NCBI GenBank assembly: GCA_023387235.1
Contig: JAEWIJ010000224.1
Coordinates: forward strand, 1-12,289
Length of the DNA: 12,289 nt
Direction: 5' to 3'
From: Pseudomonadota bacterium
GTDB lineage: Bacteria; Pseudomonadota; Alphaproteobacteria; Rhizobiales; Hyphomicrobiaceae
Shown here: positions 1 through 6,657 of the stretch, one piece after another
How the letters are laid out: every line of letters starts with the position of its first letter
Position numbering within the stretch: position 1 is the stretch's first letter
The notes under the pieces: generated by a model
Seen by the model: only the letters and a program-made list of their open reading frames with translations
What the model was told of the DNA's origin: nothing
The model's database searches: none
Made by a program: the position numbers and the translations under genes

Positions 1-5
1 CCTAT

Positions 6-41
6 TGACGCCGCCGCTGATCTTGAATCGAGGCGGCGTCA
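6..41. repeat. 10-bp inverted repeat upstream of purF
   Basis: TGACGCCGCC (6-15) is perfectly complementary to GGCGGCGTCA (32-41), with a 16-nt loop. No T-run follows on the + strand, so it is not a classical intrinsic terminator in that direction. It could be the end of an upstream gene lying outside the window, a leader hairpin of purF, or an operator. The inverted repeat is plain in the sequence; its role is unknown. Confidence 0.5.
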
Positions 42-84
42 CTCACATATCCGGCGCTCAACCGGCAGCGATGGAGCCGCAGCG

Positions 85-1575
85 ATGATGTCCTTGCCGC
101 AGACCCGGGACGCCGCAGCGCAGCTTAACGACGATCCGGACTGGTCAGGCGACACGCTCCATGAGGAATGCGGCGTCGTCGGGGTCTTCGGCCACGATGA
201 TGCGGCTGCGATTACCGCGCTCGGAATGCACGCGCTTCAGCACCGCGGCCAGGAAGGCTGCGGCATCGTTACCTACGACGGCAAACGCTTCAATCAGGAG
301 CGCCGGCTGGGTCTCGTGGGCGACAACTTCTCGAAAGCAAGCGTAATCGAACGGCTCAGGGGCCGCATGGCCGTCGGCCACAACCGCTACTCGACGACCG
401 GCGACGTCGTGCTCCGCAACGTGCAGCCGCTCTTCGCCGACCTCGACACGGGCGGCTTCGCCGTCGGCCACAACGGCAATCTCACGAACGCCCTGACGCT
501 CCGCCAGGAGCTCGTCTCCTCGGGCGCCATCTGCCAGTCGACCTCCGATACCGAGGTCATCCTCCACCTCATTTCCCGTTCGAAGAAGCGCCGCATCGTC
601 GAGCGCTTCATCGACGCGCTCCTCCAGATCGAAGGCGCCTACGCGCTCGTCGGCCTCACCAACGACATGCTGATTGGCGCCCGCGACCCCGTCGGCATCC
701 GCCCGCTCGTGCTCGGCAAACTCGGCGAGGCCTACGTGCTCGCGTCCGAGACGTGCGCCCTCGACATCGTCGGCGCGACGTTCGTGCGCGAGATCGACAA
801 CGGCGAAGTGGTCGTCATTACGGCGGAGGGCATCGAGAGCCATCGTCCCTTCCCCAAACGCCCGGCCCGTCCGTGCATCTTCGAGTACATCTACTTCGCC
901 CGCCCAGACTCGGTCTCCGGCGGGCGCAGTGTTTATGACGTGCGCAAGAACTTCGGCATCGAGCTGGCGCGCGAGTCGCTCATCCCTGCCGACGTGATCG
1001 TGCCGATCCCCGATTCGGGCGTGCCGGCGGCCATCGGCTATTCGCAGTTCTCGAGCATTCCTTATGAACTCGGCATCGTGCGCAATCACTACGTCGGCCG
1101 CACGTTCATCGAGCCCGAGCAGCGCATCCGCCAGCTCGGCGTGAAGCTCAAGCATTCCGCGAACGTCGGCGTCATCCGCGGCGCGCGTGTGGTCCTCATC
1201 GACGACAGCGTCGTCCGCGGCACCACCTCGCAGAAGATCGTCACCATGATCCGCGATGCGGGCGCCAGGGAGGTCCACATGCGGATCTCGAGCCCGCCGA
1301 TCAAGTACCCGGATTTCTACGGCATCGACACGCCGCGCACCGACGAGCTGCTCGCCGCGAACATGTCCGTCGATGAAATGCGCGAATTCATGGGTGCCGA
1401 CAGCCTCGCCTTCCTCTCGATCGACGGCACGTACCGCGCCATGGGCTTCGATCGCCGCGATGCGAAGAACCCGCAGTTCACCGATCACTGCTTCACCGGC
1501 AGCTATCCGACGCGCCTCGTCGACCGCGACGGCTCGAACGGCTACCAGCTTTCGCTGCTGGCCGAGGTGAGCTGA
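85..1575 (+). CDS. purF: Amidophosphoribosyltransferase (glutamine PRPP amidotransferase)
   Basis: Catalyses the first committed step of de novo purine synthesis in the cytosol: PRPP plus glutamine gives 5-phosphoribosylamine. The 496-aa length fits the family. An N-terminal stretch ends in EECGVVGVFG, so Cys29 is the expected N-terminal nucleophile after propeptide removal. The class II glutaminase motifs GHNRYSTTG and GHNGNLTN follow. The C-terminal phosphoribosyltransferase domain has the PRPP loop VVLIDDSVVRGTTS (369-382, acidic pair D373-D374). Of the four Fe-S ligands of the Bacillus-type enzyme, two appear kept (C264, C469) and two replaced (D410, T466), so a 4Fe-4S cluster is unlikely. 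GGAG at 73-76 sits 8 nt before the ATG at 85; the ATG at 88 is an alternative start. A hairpin terminator follows. Identification is firm. Confidence 0.97.
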   Translation: MMSLPQTRDAAAQLNDDPDWSGDTLHEECGVVGVFGHDDAAAITALGMHALQHRGQEGCGIVTYDGKRFNQERRLGLVGDNFSKASVIERLRGRMAVGHNRYSTTGDVVLRNVQPLFADLDTGGFAVGHNGNLTNALTLRQELVSSGAICQSTSDTEVILHLISRSKKRRIVERFIDALLQIEGAYALVGLTNDMLIGARDPVGIRPLVLGKLGEAYVLASETCALDIVGATFVREIDNGEVVVITAEGIESHRPFPKRPARPCIFEYIYFARPDSVSGGRSVYDVRKNFGIELARESLIPADVIVPIPDSGVPAAIGYSQFSSIPYELGIVRNHYVGRTFIEPEQRIRQLGVKLKHSANVGVIRGARVVLIDDSVVRGTTSQKIVTMIRDAGAREVHMRISSPPIKYPDFYGIDTPRTDELLAANMSVDEMREFMGADSLAFLSIDGTYRAMGFDRRDAKNPQFTDHCFTGSYPTRLVDRDGSNGYQLSLLAEVS

Positions 1576-1604
1576 CGCCTGCATCGCAATTCCGAGAATT
1601 TCCA

Positions 1605-1640
1605 TAGGCCCGCACGCCTTGCGTTGCGGGCCTACTGCTT
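1605..1640 (+). terminator. Probable intrinsic terminator of purF
   Basis: TAGGCCCGCA (1605-1614) pairs perfectly with TGCGGGCCTA (1625-1634) around a 10-nt loop. With one bulged T, ACGC and GCGT inside can pair further and lengthen the stem. A short T-containing tail (CTGCTTTG) follows, which is weaker than a textbook U-tract. Its place about 30 bp after the purF stop fits termination and would separate purF from the next cassette. Confidence 0.6.
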
Positions 1641-1655
1641 TGCAGGGCTGGGGCA

Positions 1656-1682
1656 TTGCGCGAGACCGGTCGCGTGCCGCAA
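1656..1682. promoter_or_regulatory. Imperfect palindrome before the DUF4387 gene
   Basis: TTGCGCGA (1656-1663) pairs with TCGCG (1670-1674) plus GCAA (1679-1682), leaving a 4-nt bulge. At its centre is the perfect palindrome GACCGGTC (1664-1671). It lies between the purF terminator and the first gene of the cassette, where an operator or promoter would be expected. A possible -10-like AATATG begins at 1681, but no convincing -35 pairs with it. The repeat is seen; a regulatory role is inferred. Confidence 0.3.
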
Positions 1683-1723
1683 TATGTATGGACTTAATCA
1701 AGAAGAACCGCAGGGAACGTCCC

Positions 1724-1727
1724 AGGA
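1724..1727 (+). promoter_or_regulatory. Ribosome binding site choosing the 1736 start
   Basis: AGGA lies 8 nt before ATG 1736. The longer in-frame reading from TTG 1619 starts inside the terminator hairpin, and ATG 1688 lacks a comparable site. The short start also gives the expected DUF4387 length. Confidence 0.6.
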
Positions 1728-1735
1728 TCAAGCCC

Positions 1736-2032
1736 ATGAAACTGATCGACGCCGCGCGCGTCATCCGCTCGAAGAACGCCGGGCCGACCCAGGTCACGCT
1801 CGACCTCATGTTCGACAGCCGTGAGATGTACGAGCGTGCGCTCGCCGCGCCGAGCCTCAAGGCGGCCGTGATCGCCCAGCGCTACAACGTCGCCGAGGCC
1901 GAGATCATTCCCTATCCGGCCGCCAACGCCATCAAGATCGTGCTGCCCCGCCGCATCATCGCCGGCACGCCCGGCGACACCGACGTCTACGGCGCGCAGC
2001 AGCATCGCCCCATCCTGGACATCGAGATATGA
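1736..2032 (+). CDS. DUF4387 family small protein
   Basis: A 98-aa soluble protein recognised as DUF4387. It begins MKLIDAARVIRSKNAGP and ends in a conserved-looking segment with GTPGDTDVYGAQQ. It has no signal peptide or membrane segment. Its stop overlaps the start of the AtuA-like gene by ATGA (2029-2032), so the two are very probably translationally coupled and made in similar amounts. DUF4387 genes commonly sit beside AtuA/DUF1446 genes. The biochemical function is not established. The order of its features (an N-terminal A-R-SK-G run, a late P-x-x-A-x-K-I-V-L stretch, then a G-D-x-D turn) resembles the ferredoxin-fold tail of full-length AtuA proteins, which suggests, as inference only, a tail domain supplied in trans. 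The family call is fairly sure; the function is unknown. Confidence 0.85.
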   Translation: MKLIDAARVIRSKNAGPTQVTLDLMFDSREMYERALAAPSLKAAVIAQRYNVAEAEIIPYPAANAIKIVLPRRIIAGTPGDTDVYGAQQHRPILDIEI

Positions 2033-3423
2033 GCGCCTTTGCCGCCACCATCGACGCCTGGAAGCGCGAGAAGGGGCCGCTGCGCATCCTCTCGGCATCG
2101 GGCCAGCTCGGCTACGGCATTCCAGAGACGGCCTTCCGCGCCGGCCTCGCACGGAAGCCGCATCTGATCGGTGCCGACATGGGCTCGGTCGATCCCGGCC
2201 CCTACTATCTCGGCGCGGGAAAGCTCGCGACGGCGCGGCGGTCCTCGAAGCGCGATCTCGGCCTCGCCATCGTCGGCGCGGTCAGGAACCGCATTCCCTT
2301 CATTCTCGGCACGGCCGGCACCGGCGGCGGCGATCCGCATCTCGCCGAGACCATGGAGATCATCCGCGAGATCGCGCGCGAGAACGACCTCAACTTCCGC
2401 GTCGCCACCATCGGCGCCGAAATGCCGCGCGATGTCGTGAAGACCGCCGTGCGCGCGGGCAAGGTCACGTCGATCGGCCCGATCGAGCCGCTCACCGAGG
2501 CCGACGTCGATGGCGCCGCGCGCATTGTCGGCCAGATGGGCATGGAGGCTTTCCAGCGCGCCATCGATCTCGAGCCGGACATCATCATCGCCGGACGCGC
2601 GTGTGACACGGCCATCTACGCGACGCTGCCGCAGCGCCTCGGCTTTCCCGTCGGTCCTGCGCTGCAGATGGCCAAGATCATCGAGTGCGCCTCGCTCTGC
2701 TGCGAGGGCGGCGGGCGCGACGCCATGCTCGGCACGCTCGAAGGCGAGAGCTTCGTCCTCGAAAGCATGAACCCGAACCGGCGCGCAACGCCCATGTCGG
2801 TGGCCGCGCACAGCCTGTACGAGCAGGCCGATCCGCTTTCCGTCGCTGAGCCCGAAGGCGTGCTCTATCTCGCCGATGCCAAGTATGAGGCCGTGGACGA
2901 GCGGCGCGTGCGCGTGTCCGGCGGCCGCTGGGAACCAGCCACGCAGTTCTCCGTGAAGATCGAAGGCGCGAGGCGTCTCGGCGCGCGTGCCGTGCTCGTC
3001 GCGGGCTCGACGGACCCGGTATTCATCGCCAAGTCGCAGGAGATCGCCGCCAGCGTCGAGGCCATGGTGCGCGAGCTGGTGCCGCCCAATCCGAAGCGAC
3101 CGTACGAGCTCTTCTTCCGCTTCTATGGCCTCGGCGTCGTCGGCGGCCAGCCCGTGACGACGGTGCCGGAGGAAGTGGGCGTGCTCGTCGAGTGCATTGC
3201 CGAGAGCGAAGAGGAAGCGCGCGCCGTCGCCGCCACCGCGAAGCAGTATCTGCTGCACGCACCATTCCCGGGCCGTATCTCGACAGCCGGCAACCTCGGC
3301 TTTCCGTTCACACCGCCCGAGATGACGGCCGGCGACGCCTATCGCTTCAGCGTCTATCACATCATGCAGGTCGACGACCTCGCGCCGCTCTTTCCCGTCT
3401 CGATCGAAACCATCGGCGGATAG
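2029..3423 (+). CDS. AtuA family (DUF1446) protein
   Basis: A 464-aa protein of the acyclic terpene utilisation AtuA family, named from the citronellol/geranol catabolic cluster of Pseudomonas, where AtuA's own reaction is not well defined. Visible family features are an N-terminal SGQLGYG (24-30), ADMGSVDPGPYYLGAG (49-64), the glycine-rich GTAGTGGGDPHL (94-105) and IIIAGRACDTAIYA (185-198, matching the family's ITGR-x-x-D segment). It is soluble. The long AtuA form carries an extra tail domain of about 100 residues, which is absent here, while a DUF4387 protein of that size is encoded just upstream with a 4-bp overlap. The SDR-fold gene follows after 27 bp. None of the atu pathway enzymes (acyl-CoA carboxylase, hydratase, dehydrogenase) is in the window, so a terpene role cannot be assumed. 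An operon-encoded step on an acyl or hydroxy-acid substrate is a guess. Confidence 0.85.
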   Translation: MSAFAATIDAWKREKGPLRILSASGQLGYGIPETAFRAGLARKPHLIGADMGSVDPGPYYLGAGKLATARRSSKRDLGLAIVGAVRNRIPFILGTAGTGGGDPHLAETMEIIREIARENDLNFRVATIGAEMPRDVVKTAVRAGKVTSIGPIEPLTEADVDGAARIVGQMGMEAFQRAIDLEPDIIIAGRACDTAIYATLPQRLGFPVGPALQMAKIIECASLCCEGGGRDAMLGTLEGESFVLESMNPNRRATPMSVAAHSLYEQADPLSVAEPEGVLYLADAKYEAVDERRVRVSGGRWEPATQFSVKIEGARRLGARAVLVAGSTDPVFIAKSQEIAASVEAMVRELVPPNPKRPYELFFRFYGLGVVGGQPVTTVPEEVGVLVECIAESEEEARAVAATAKQYLLHAPFPGRISTAGNLGFPFTPPEMTAGDAYRFSVYHIMQVDDLAPLFPVSIETIGG

Positions 3424-3450
3424 CGCCGCCGACCTTCAGGGAGAACCGCC

Positions 3451-4224
3451 ATGGACCTGCACCTTGCCGGCAAGAAGGTTCTCGTCACGGGCGGATCGAA
3501 GGGTATCGGCGTGGCCATCGGAGAAGCCTTTGCCGCCGAAGGCGCCGACGTCATTCTCGTCTCGCGCAGCGCCGATACGCTCAATGCCGCCGCTGACGGC
3601 ATCCGCTCGCGCCATCAGGCCAATGTGACGACGCATGCGGCCGACCTCTCGCAGGAGTCACAGCGCGAAGCGACCATGGCGCGCTATCCCGACATCGACA
3701 TCCTCGTGAACAATGCAGGCGCCATTCCCGGCGGCAGCATTCTCGACATGAGCATGGCCAAGTGGACGGAAGCCTGGGCGCTCAAGGTCATGGGCTATGT
3801 GCACATGACGCAGCTCGCGCTGAAGCAGATGCAGCCGCGCAAGGCCGGCACGATCATCAACATCATCGGCATGGCGGGGCCGGCGCCGCGGTGGGACTAC
3901 ATCTGCGGCTCCATGGGCAATGCCGGCCTCAATGCTTTCACGAAAGGCGTCGGCGCGGGCGCGGCGGACTTCGGCGTGCGCGTATTCGGCATCAATCCGG
4001 CGGCGACGCGCACGGACCGCATCATGACGCTTTCCAAGGCGCGCGCGAAGACGACCTTCGGCGACGAAAGCCGCTGGGAGGAGTTGCTCAGCGGCCTGCC
4101 TTTCGGCCGCCTCAAAGAACCGCAAGAAGTAGCAGCGCTGACGGTCATGCTCGCGGCGCCGCAGGTGGCGTATCTCTCGGGCACCGTCATCGACATGGAC
4201 GGGGGTGGCCAGTATCGGCGCTAG
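3451..4224 (+). CDS. SDR-fold protein with non-canonical active site
   Basis: A 257-aa protein with the classical short-chain dehydrogenase fold: cofactor loop TGGSKGIG (13-20), SR after beta-2 (38-39, compatible with NADP), D65 for the adenine ring, NNAG (87-90), and an INPAATRTDR segment after the active-site region. The catalytic tetrad N-S-Y-K does not align. At the usual places I read K112 (LKVMGY), G140 (NIIGMAG), G153 and N157 (CGSMGNAGLNAF), with the only nearby Tyr at 150, three residues early. A group of SDRs with a Y-I-x-G-x-x-G-N-A segment is known to me from related genomes, so this is probably a subfamily trait and not decay. AGGGAG (3438-3443) lies 7 nt before the ATG. It is third in the DUF4387/AtuA cassette. 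It may reduce or oxidise by another mechanism, or serve a non-catalytic NAD(P)-binding role. Confidence 0.88.
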   Translation: MDLHLAGKKVLVTGGSKGIGVAIGEAFAAEGADVILVSRSADTLNAAADGIRSRHQANVTTHAADLSQESQREATMARYPDIDILVNNAGAIPGGSILDMSMAKWTEAWALKVMGYVHMTQLALKQMQPRKAGTIINIIGMAGPAPRWDYICGSMGNAGLNAFTKGVGAGAADFGVRVFGINPAATRTDRIMTLSKARAKTTFGDESRWEELLSGLPFGRLKEPQEVAALTVMLAAPQVAYLSGTVIDMDGGGQYRR

Positions 4225-4251
4225 CCGGGCACTGGCCGGGGGACGCGCATC

Positions 4252-4258
4252 AGGGTGG
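4252..4258 (+). promoter_or_regulatory. Ribosome binding site choosing ATG 4264
   Basis: AGGGTGG ends 5 nt before ATG 4264. An in-frame GTG at 4255 lies inside this site and would leave no site of its own, so ATG 4264 is preferred. Confidence 0.5.
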
Positions 4259-4263
4259 CTCTT

Positions 4264-4782
4264 ATGGCCATCGATACGACACGCACGATCGAGATCGGGC
4301 TTTCGCCGTGGCGGATGATCGGGGTGATCGCCGTGGGGCTCGGCTTCGTCCTCCTGTCGCTCTTCATCACGCCGGCGCACGGCTTCACGGGACAGGTCGT
4401 CGGCGGTTTCGGCGTCACCTTCTTCGGCTTCATCGCGCTCGTCGGCGCGTGGCGCCTGTTAGCGCTGCGCGGGCCCATCGTGATCCTCTCGCCGAGCGGC
4501 ATCCGCGATGTGCGCCTCACTGGCAGGATCGTGCCCTGGTCGGCCATCCGGAGCGTGTCCACCTGGTCCGCCTACAATCAGCCCGCGATCGTGCTCGGCG
4601 TCGATCCGGCCTATGAGCGCGCACTGAAACTTACGGCCCTCGCGCGGATCACGCGGCCGCTCAATGCCGCGGTCGGCGCGGACGGGCTCTGCATTGCCTC
4701 GCAGGGGCTGAAAATGAGCCACGAGGCCCTACTCGAGACGACCACCGCCTACTGGCAGCGCGCACGCGGCGATCGGGCCTAG
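4264..4782 (+). CDS. STM3941-like two-helix membrane protein
   Basis: A 172-aa protein with two predicted membrane helices near the N-terminus (about 18-36 and 43-68) followed by a cytosolic domain of about 100 residues. The stretch SPSGIRDVRLTGRIVPWSAI (76-95) is typical of the bacterial PH-like/STM3941 type, where a strand pair leads into a P-W-x-x-I motif. The function of this family is unknown; proteins of this build are generally envelope-associated. The gene starts 39 bp after the SDR gene and could be read through from it, but the gap to serS is 90 bp. Family assignment is from the pattern of two helices plus I-x-P-W-x-x-I and is moderately sure. Confidence 0.75.
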   Translation: MAIDTTRTIEIGLSPWRMIGVIAVGLGFVLLSLFITPAHGFTGQVVGGFGVTFFGFIALVGAWRLLALRGPIVILSPSGIRDVRLTGRIVPWSAIRSVSTWSAYNQPAIVLGVDPAYERALKLTALARITRPLNAAVGADGLCIASQGLKMSHEALLETTTAYWQRARGDRA

Positions 4783-4872
4783 AGCTGGCCGCCCCGAGCC
4801 TACTGGACGCGCCAGCCCGGGCCCCCTAAGACAGCCCGCAACGCTGAGATCACAGCCGTCAGGGCTACACCC

Positions 4873-6321
4873 ATGTTCGATATCCGAGCTATTCGCGACA
4901 ACCCCGCCGCCTTCGACGCGGGCCTCGCGCGCCGCGGCGTGGAGCCGCTGTCGTCCACCATCATCGCGAAGGACGAGGAACTGCGCGCGATCAAGACGCG
5001 GCTGCAGGAAGCGCAGGCGCGGCGCAATGCAGCCTCGAAGGAGATCGGCAAGGCCAAGGGTGCCAAGGACGAGGCGCTAGCGCAAAAGCTCATGGCCGAG
5101 GTCGCAGCGCTGAAGGACCAGCTTCAGGCGGACGAGAAGCAACAGGGCGAGATCGAAGCAGAGCTGACAGCGGCGCTCGAAGTACTGCCGAACATCCCAC
5201 TCGCCGAGGTCCCGGACGGCGCCGACGAGACGGCCAACGTCGAGGTGCGCCGCTGGGGCGATCCCAAGGGTGTGCCCGCAGCCGGCCTGAACAAGCCGAA
5301 GCAGCACTTCGAGATCGGCGAAGCGCTCGGCCTCATGGACTTCGAGGCGGCGGCGCGCATGTCGGGCGCCCGCTTCGTCGTGCTGAAGGGCGCGCTGGCG
5401 CGACTGGAGCGAGCGCTCGCCATGTTCATGCTCGACATCCACACTGGCGAGTTCGGCTACACAGAATGCCAGGTGCCGCTGCTCGTGCGCGATCAGGCCG
5501 TCTACGGCACCGGACAGCTGCCGAAGTTCGAGGAAGATTTGTTCCGAACAGCGCGAAAATTGTCCGCTGACGAGCTCTCTCAGCAGGCCAAAGATATCCA
5601 GCAGGATATGAAGTCGAACCCACTGCAACACACGGGCGACGACGAAGTGGATCTTTATCGCTTGGCCGCTCGAGTGGGCATGGAAAAGCTAATGGCTTCT
5701 CTGTTCGAGGCTTCGCTCCACCTCATCCCCACCGCCGAGGTTTCCCTGACCAACCTCGCGCGTGAGCAGATCATCGACGAGGCGGCACTGCCGCTCCGCT
5801 ACACGGCATGGTCGCCGTGCTTCCGCTCGGAGGCGGGCGCCGCCGGTCGCGACACGCGCGGCATGATCCGCCAGCACCAGTTCAGCAAGGTCGAGCTCGT
5901 CTCCATCACGACGCCCGCGCAGTCGCTCGCCGAGCACGAGCGCATGACCAACTGCGCCGAGACGATCCTGCAGCGCCTCGGTCTCCCCCACCGCACGATC
6001 GTGTTGTGCACGGGCGACATGGGCTTCTCCGCCCAGAAGACCTACGACATCGAGGTCTGGCTGCCCGGGCAGGACGCCTACCGAGAGATTTCCTCCTGCT
6101 CTGTGTGCGGCGACTTCCAGGCGCGGCGCATGGGCGCCCGCTTCCGTCCGGCAGGGGCTAAGGGCACCGAGTTCGTGCATACGCTGAACGGCTCCGGCCT
6201 CGCGGTCGGCCGCACGCTTATTGCGATCCTGGAGAATTACCAGCAGGCCGATGGCTCGGTGCTCATCCCCGAGCGCCTGCGCCCCTACATGGGCGGCATG
6301 GAACGAATTAAGCAGGCGTAA
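4873..6321 (+). CDS. serS: Seryl-tRNA synthetase
   Basis: Charges tRNA-Ser (and tRNA-Sec where present) with serine in the cytosol; class II synthetase, homodimer. It begins MFDIRAIRDNP. Residues about 30-100 form the antiparallel coiled-coil arm that grips the long variable arm of the tRNA. The TAE serine/ATP motif is at 287-289, motif 2 FRSE at 317-320 followed by GAAGRDTRGMIRQHQF, and motif 3 NGSGLAVGR at 439-447. AGGG at 4861 gives an 8-nt spacing to the ATG. At 482 aa it is longer than usual (about 420-460). Between DLFRT (222-226) and LHLIPTAE (282-289) there is an extra segment of about 50 residues, where many relatives have only a few. All catalytic motifs flanking it are intact, so the enzyme should be active. 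Confidence 0.96.
   Translation: MFDIRAIRDNPAAFDAGLARRGVEPLSSTIIAKDEELRAIKTRLQEAQARRNAASKEIGKAKGAKDEALAQKLMAEVAALKDQLQADEKQQGEIEAELTAALEVLPNIPLAEVPDGADETANVEVRRWGDPKGVPAAGLNKPKQHFEIGEALGLMDFEAAARMSGARFVVLKGALARLERALAMFMLDIHTGEFGYTECQVPLLVRDQAVYGTGQLPKFEEDLFRTARKLSADELSQQAKDIQQDMKSNPLQHTGDDEVDLYRLAARVGMEKLMASLFEASLHLIPTAEVSLTNLAREQIIDEAALPLRYTAWSPCFRSEAGAAGRDTRGMIRQHQFSKVELVSITTPAQSLAEHERMTNCAETILQRLGLPHRTIVLCTGDMGFSAQKTYDIEVWLPGQDAYREISSCSVCGDFQARRMGARFRPAGAKGTEFVHTLNGSGLAVGRTLIAILENYQQADGSVLIPERLRPYMGGMERIKQA
5551..5712 (+). other. Atypical in-frame insertion within serS
   Basis: Encodes SerRS residues 227-280, a charged, helix-favouring segment (for example SADELSQQAKDIQQDMKS). By my count it is 54% G+C (88 of 162), below the surrounding gene, with codons such as TTG, CGA, AAA, CTA and GAT that are rarer elsewhere in the window. 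It falls between the LPKF-EEDLF segment and the TAE motif, near the active-site entrance. Edges are approximate because they rest on remembered family sequence, not an alignment. Confidence 0.6.
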
Positions 6322-6439
6322 AAATCCGCGAGCGCGAATCGGATGTTATCGAATCGCTAAAATCGCGCGAATTACATTCTCGAAATGATGGGGAACATCT
6401 TTGGCTTAGCTCGGTTCTTTACACTGAGGAGCATGAGCC

Positions 6440-6655
6440 ATGGAGAAACTCACACTGAAGCGACTGGGGCGCCAACTGCGCAAGGAAATTGTGCCGTTGG
6501 AAGACCTTCCGTATCCCATGCGGGAGGCTTTGCGTAAGCTCGCCGAGAAGTACGATGGTCGCGAGCTCGCGACATCGGCCAACGACAACCGCACCCGTGC
6601 ACGAGAGAGCGGCGGCCCGAACCAGCCGTCGTGCTCGTCACTATCAAAGCGTTGA
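6440..6655 (+). CDS. Small hypothetical protein
   Basis: A 71-aa unrecognised ORF. GAGGAG (6426-6431) lies 8 nt before the ATG, one of the best Shine-Dalgarno matches in the window, and the 118-bp gap before it is clearly A+T-richer than the genes, as promoters often are. The first 40 residues are charged and likely helical (LGRQLRKE, then LPYPMREALRKLAEKYDG); the last 30 are polar and probably disordered (SANDNRTRARES and onward). There is no signal peptide and no membrane segment. It ends 2 bp from the end of dut on the other strand. The first part loosely recalls the L-G-x-x-L-R ... P-x-P-x-R layout of NepR anti-sigma factors, but no phyR or ecfG neighbours are present. Real gene probable; function unknown. 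Confidence 0.6.
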   Translation: MEKLTLKRLGRQLRKEIVPLEDLPYPMREALRKLAEKYDGRELATSANDNRTRARESGGPNQPSCSSLSKR

Positions 6656-6657
6656 CT

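Noticed and set aside
71..88. Five-codon mini-ORF ending on the purF start (leader peptide?)
   Set aside because: MEPQR is too short and generic. The GGAG inside it is better explained as the purF ribosome site.
145..1860. 571-aa minus-strand open frame opposite purF and the DUF4387 start
   Set aside because: Antisense shadow; it crosses a terminator and two unrelated + strand genes and has no recognisable domain.
1987..3360. 457-aa minus-strand open frame opposite the AtuA-like gene
   Set aside because: Shadow of a convincing family protein; low-complexity charged composition.
6322..6439. Terminator or riboswitch after serS
   Set aside because: The gap is A+T-richer and has GCGCGAAT twice, but I found no stable stem with a T-run and no aptamer-like structure.
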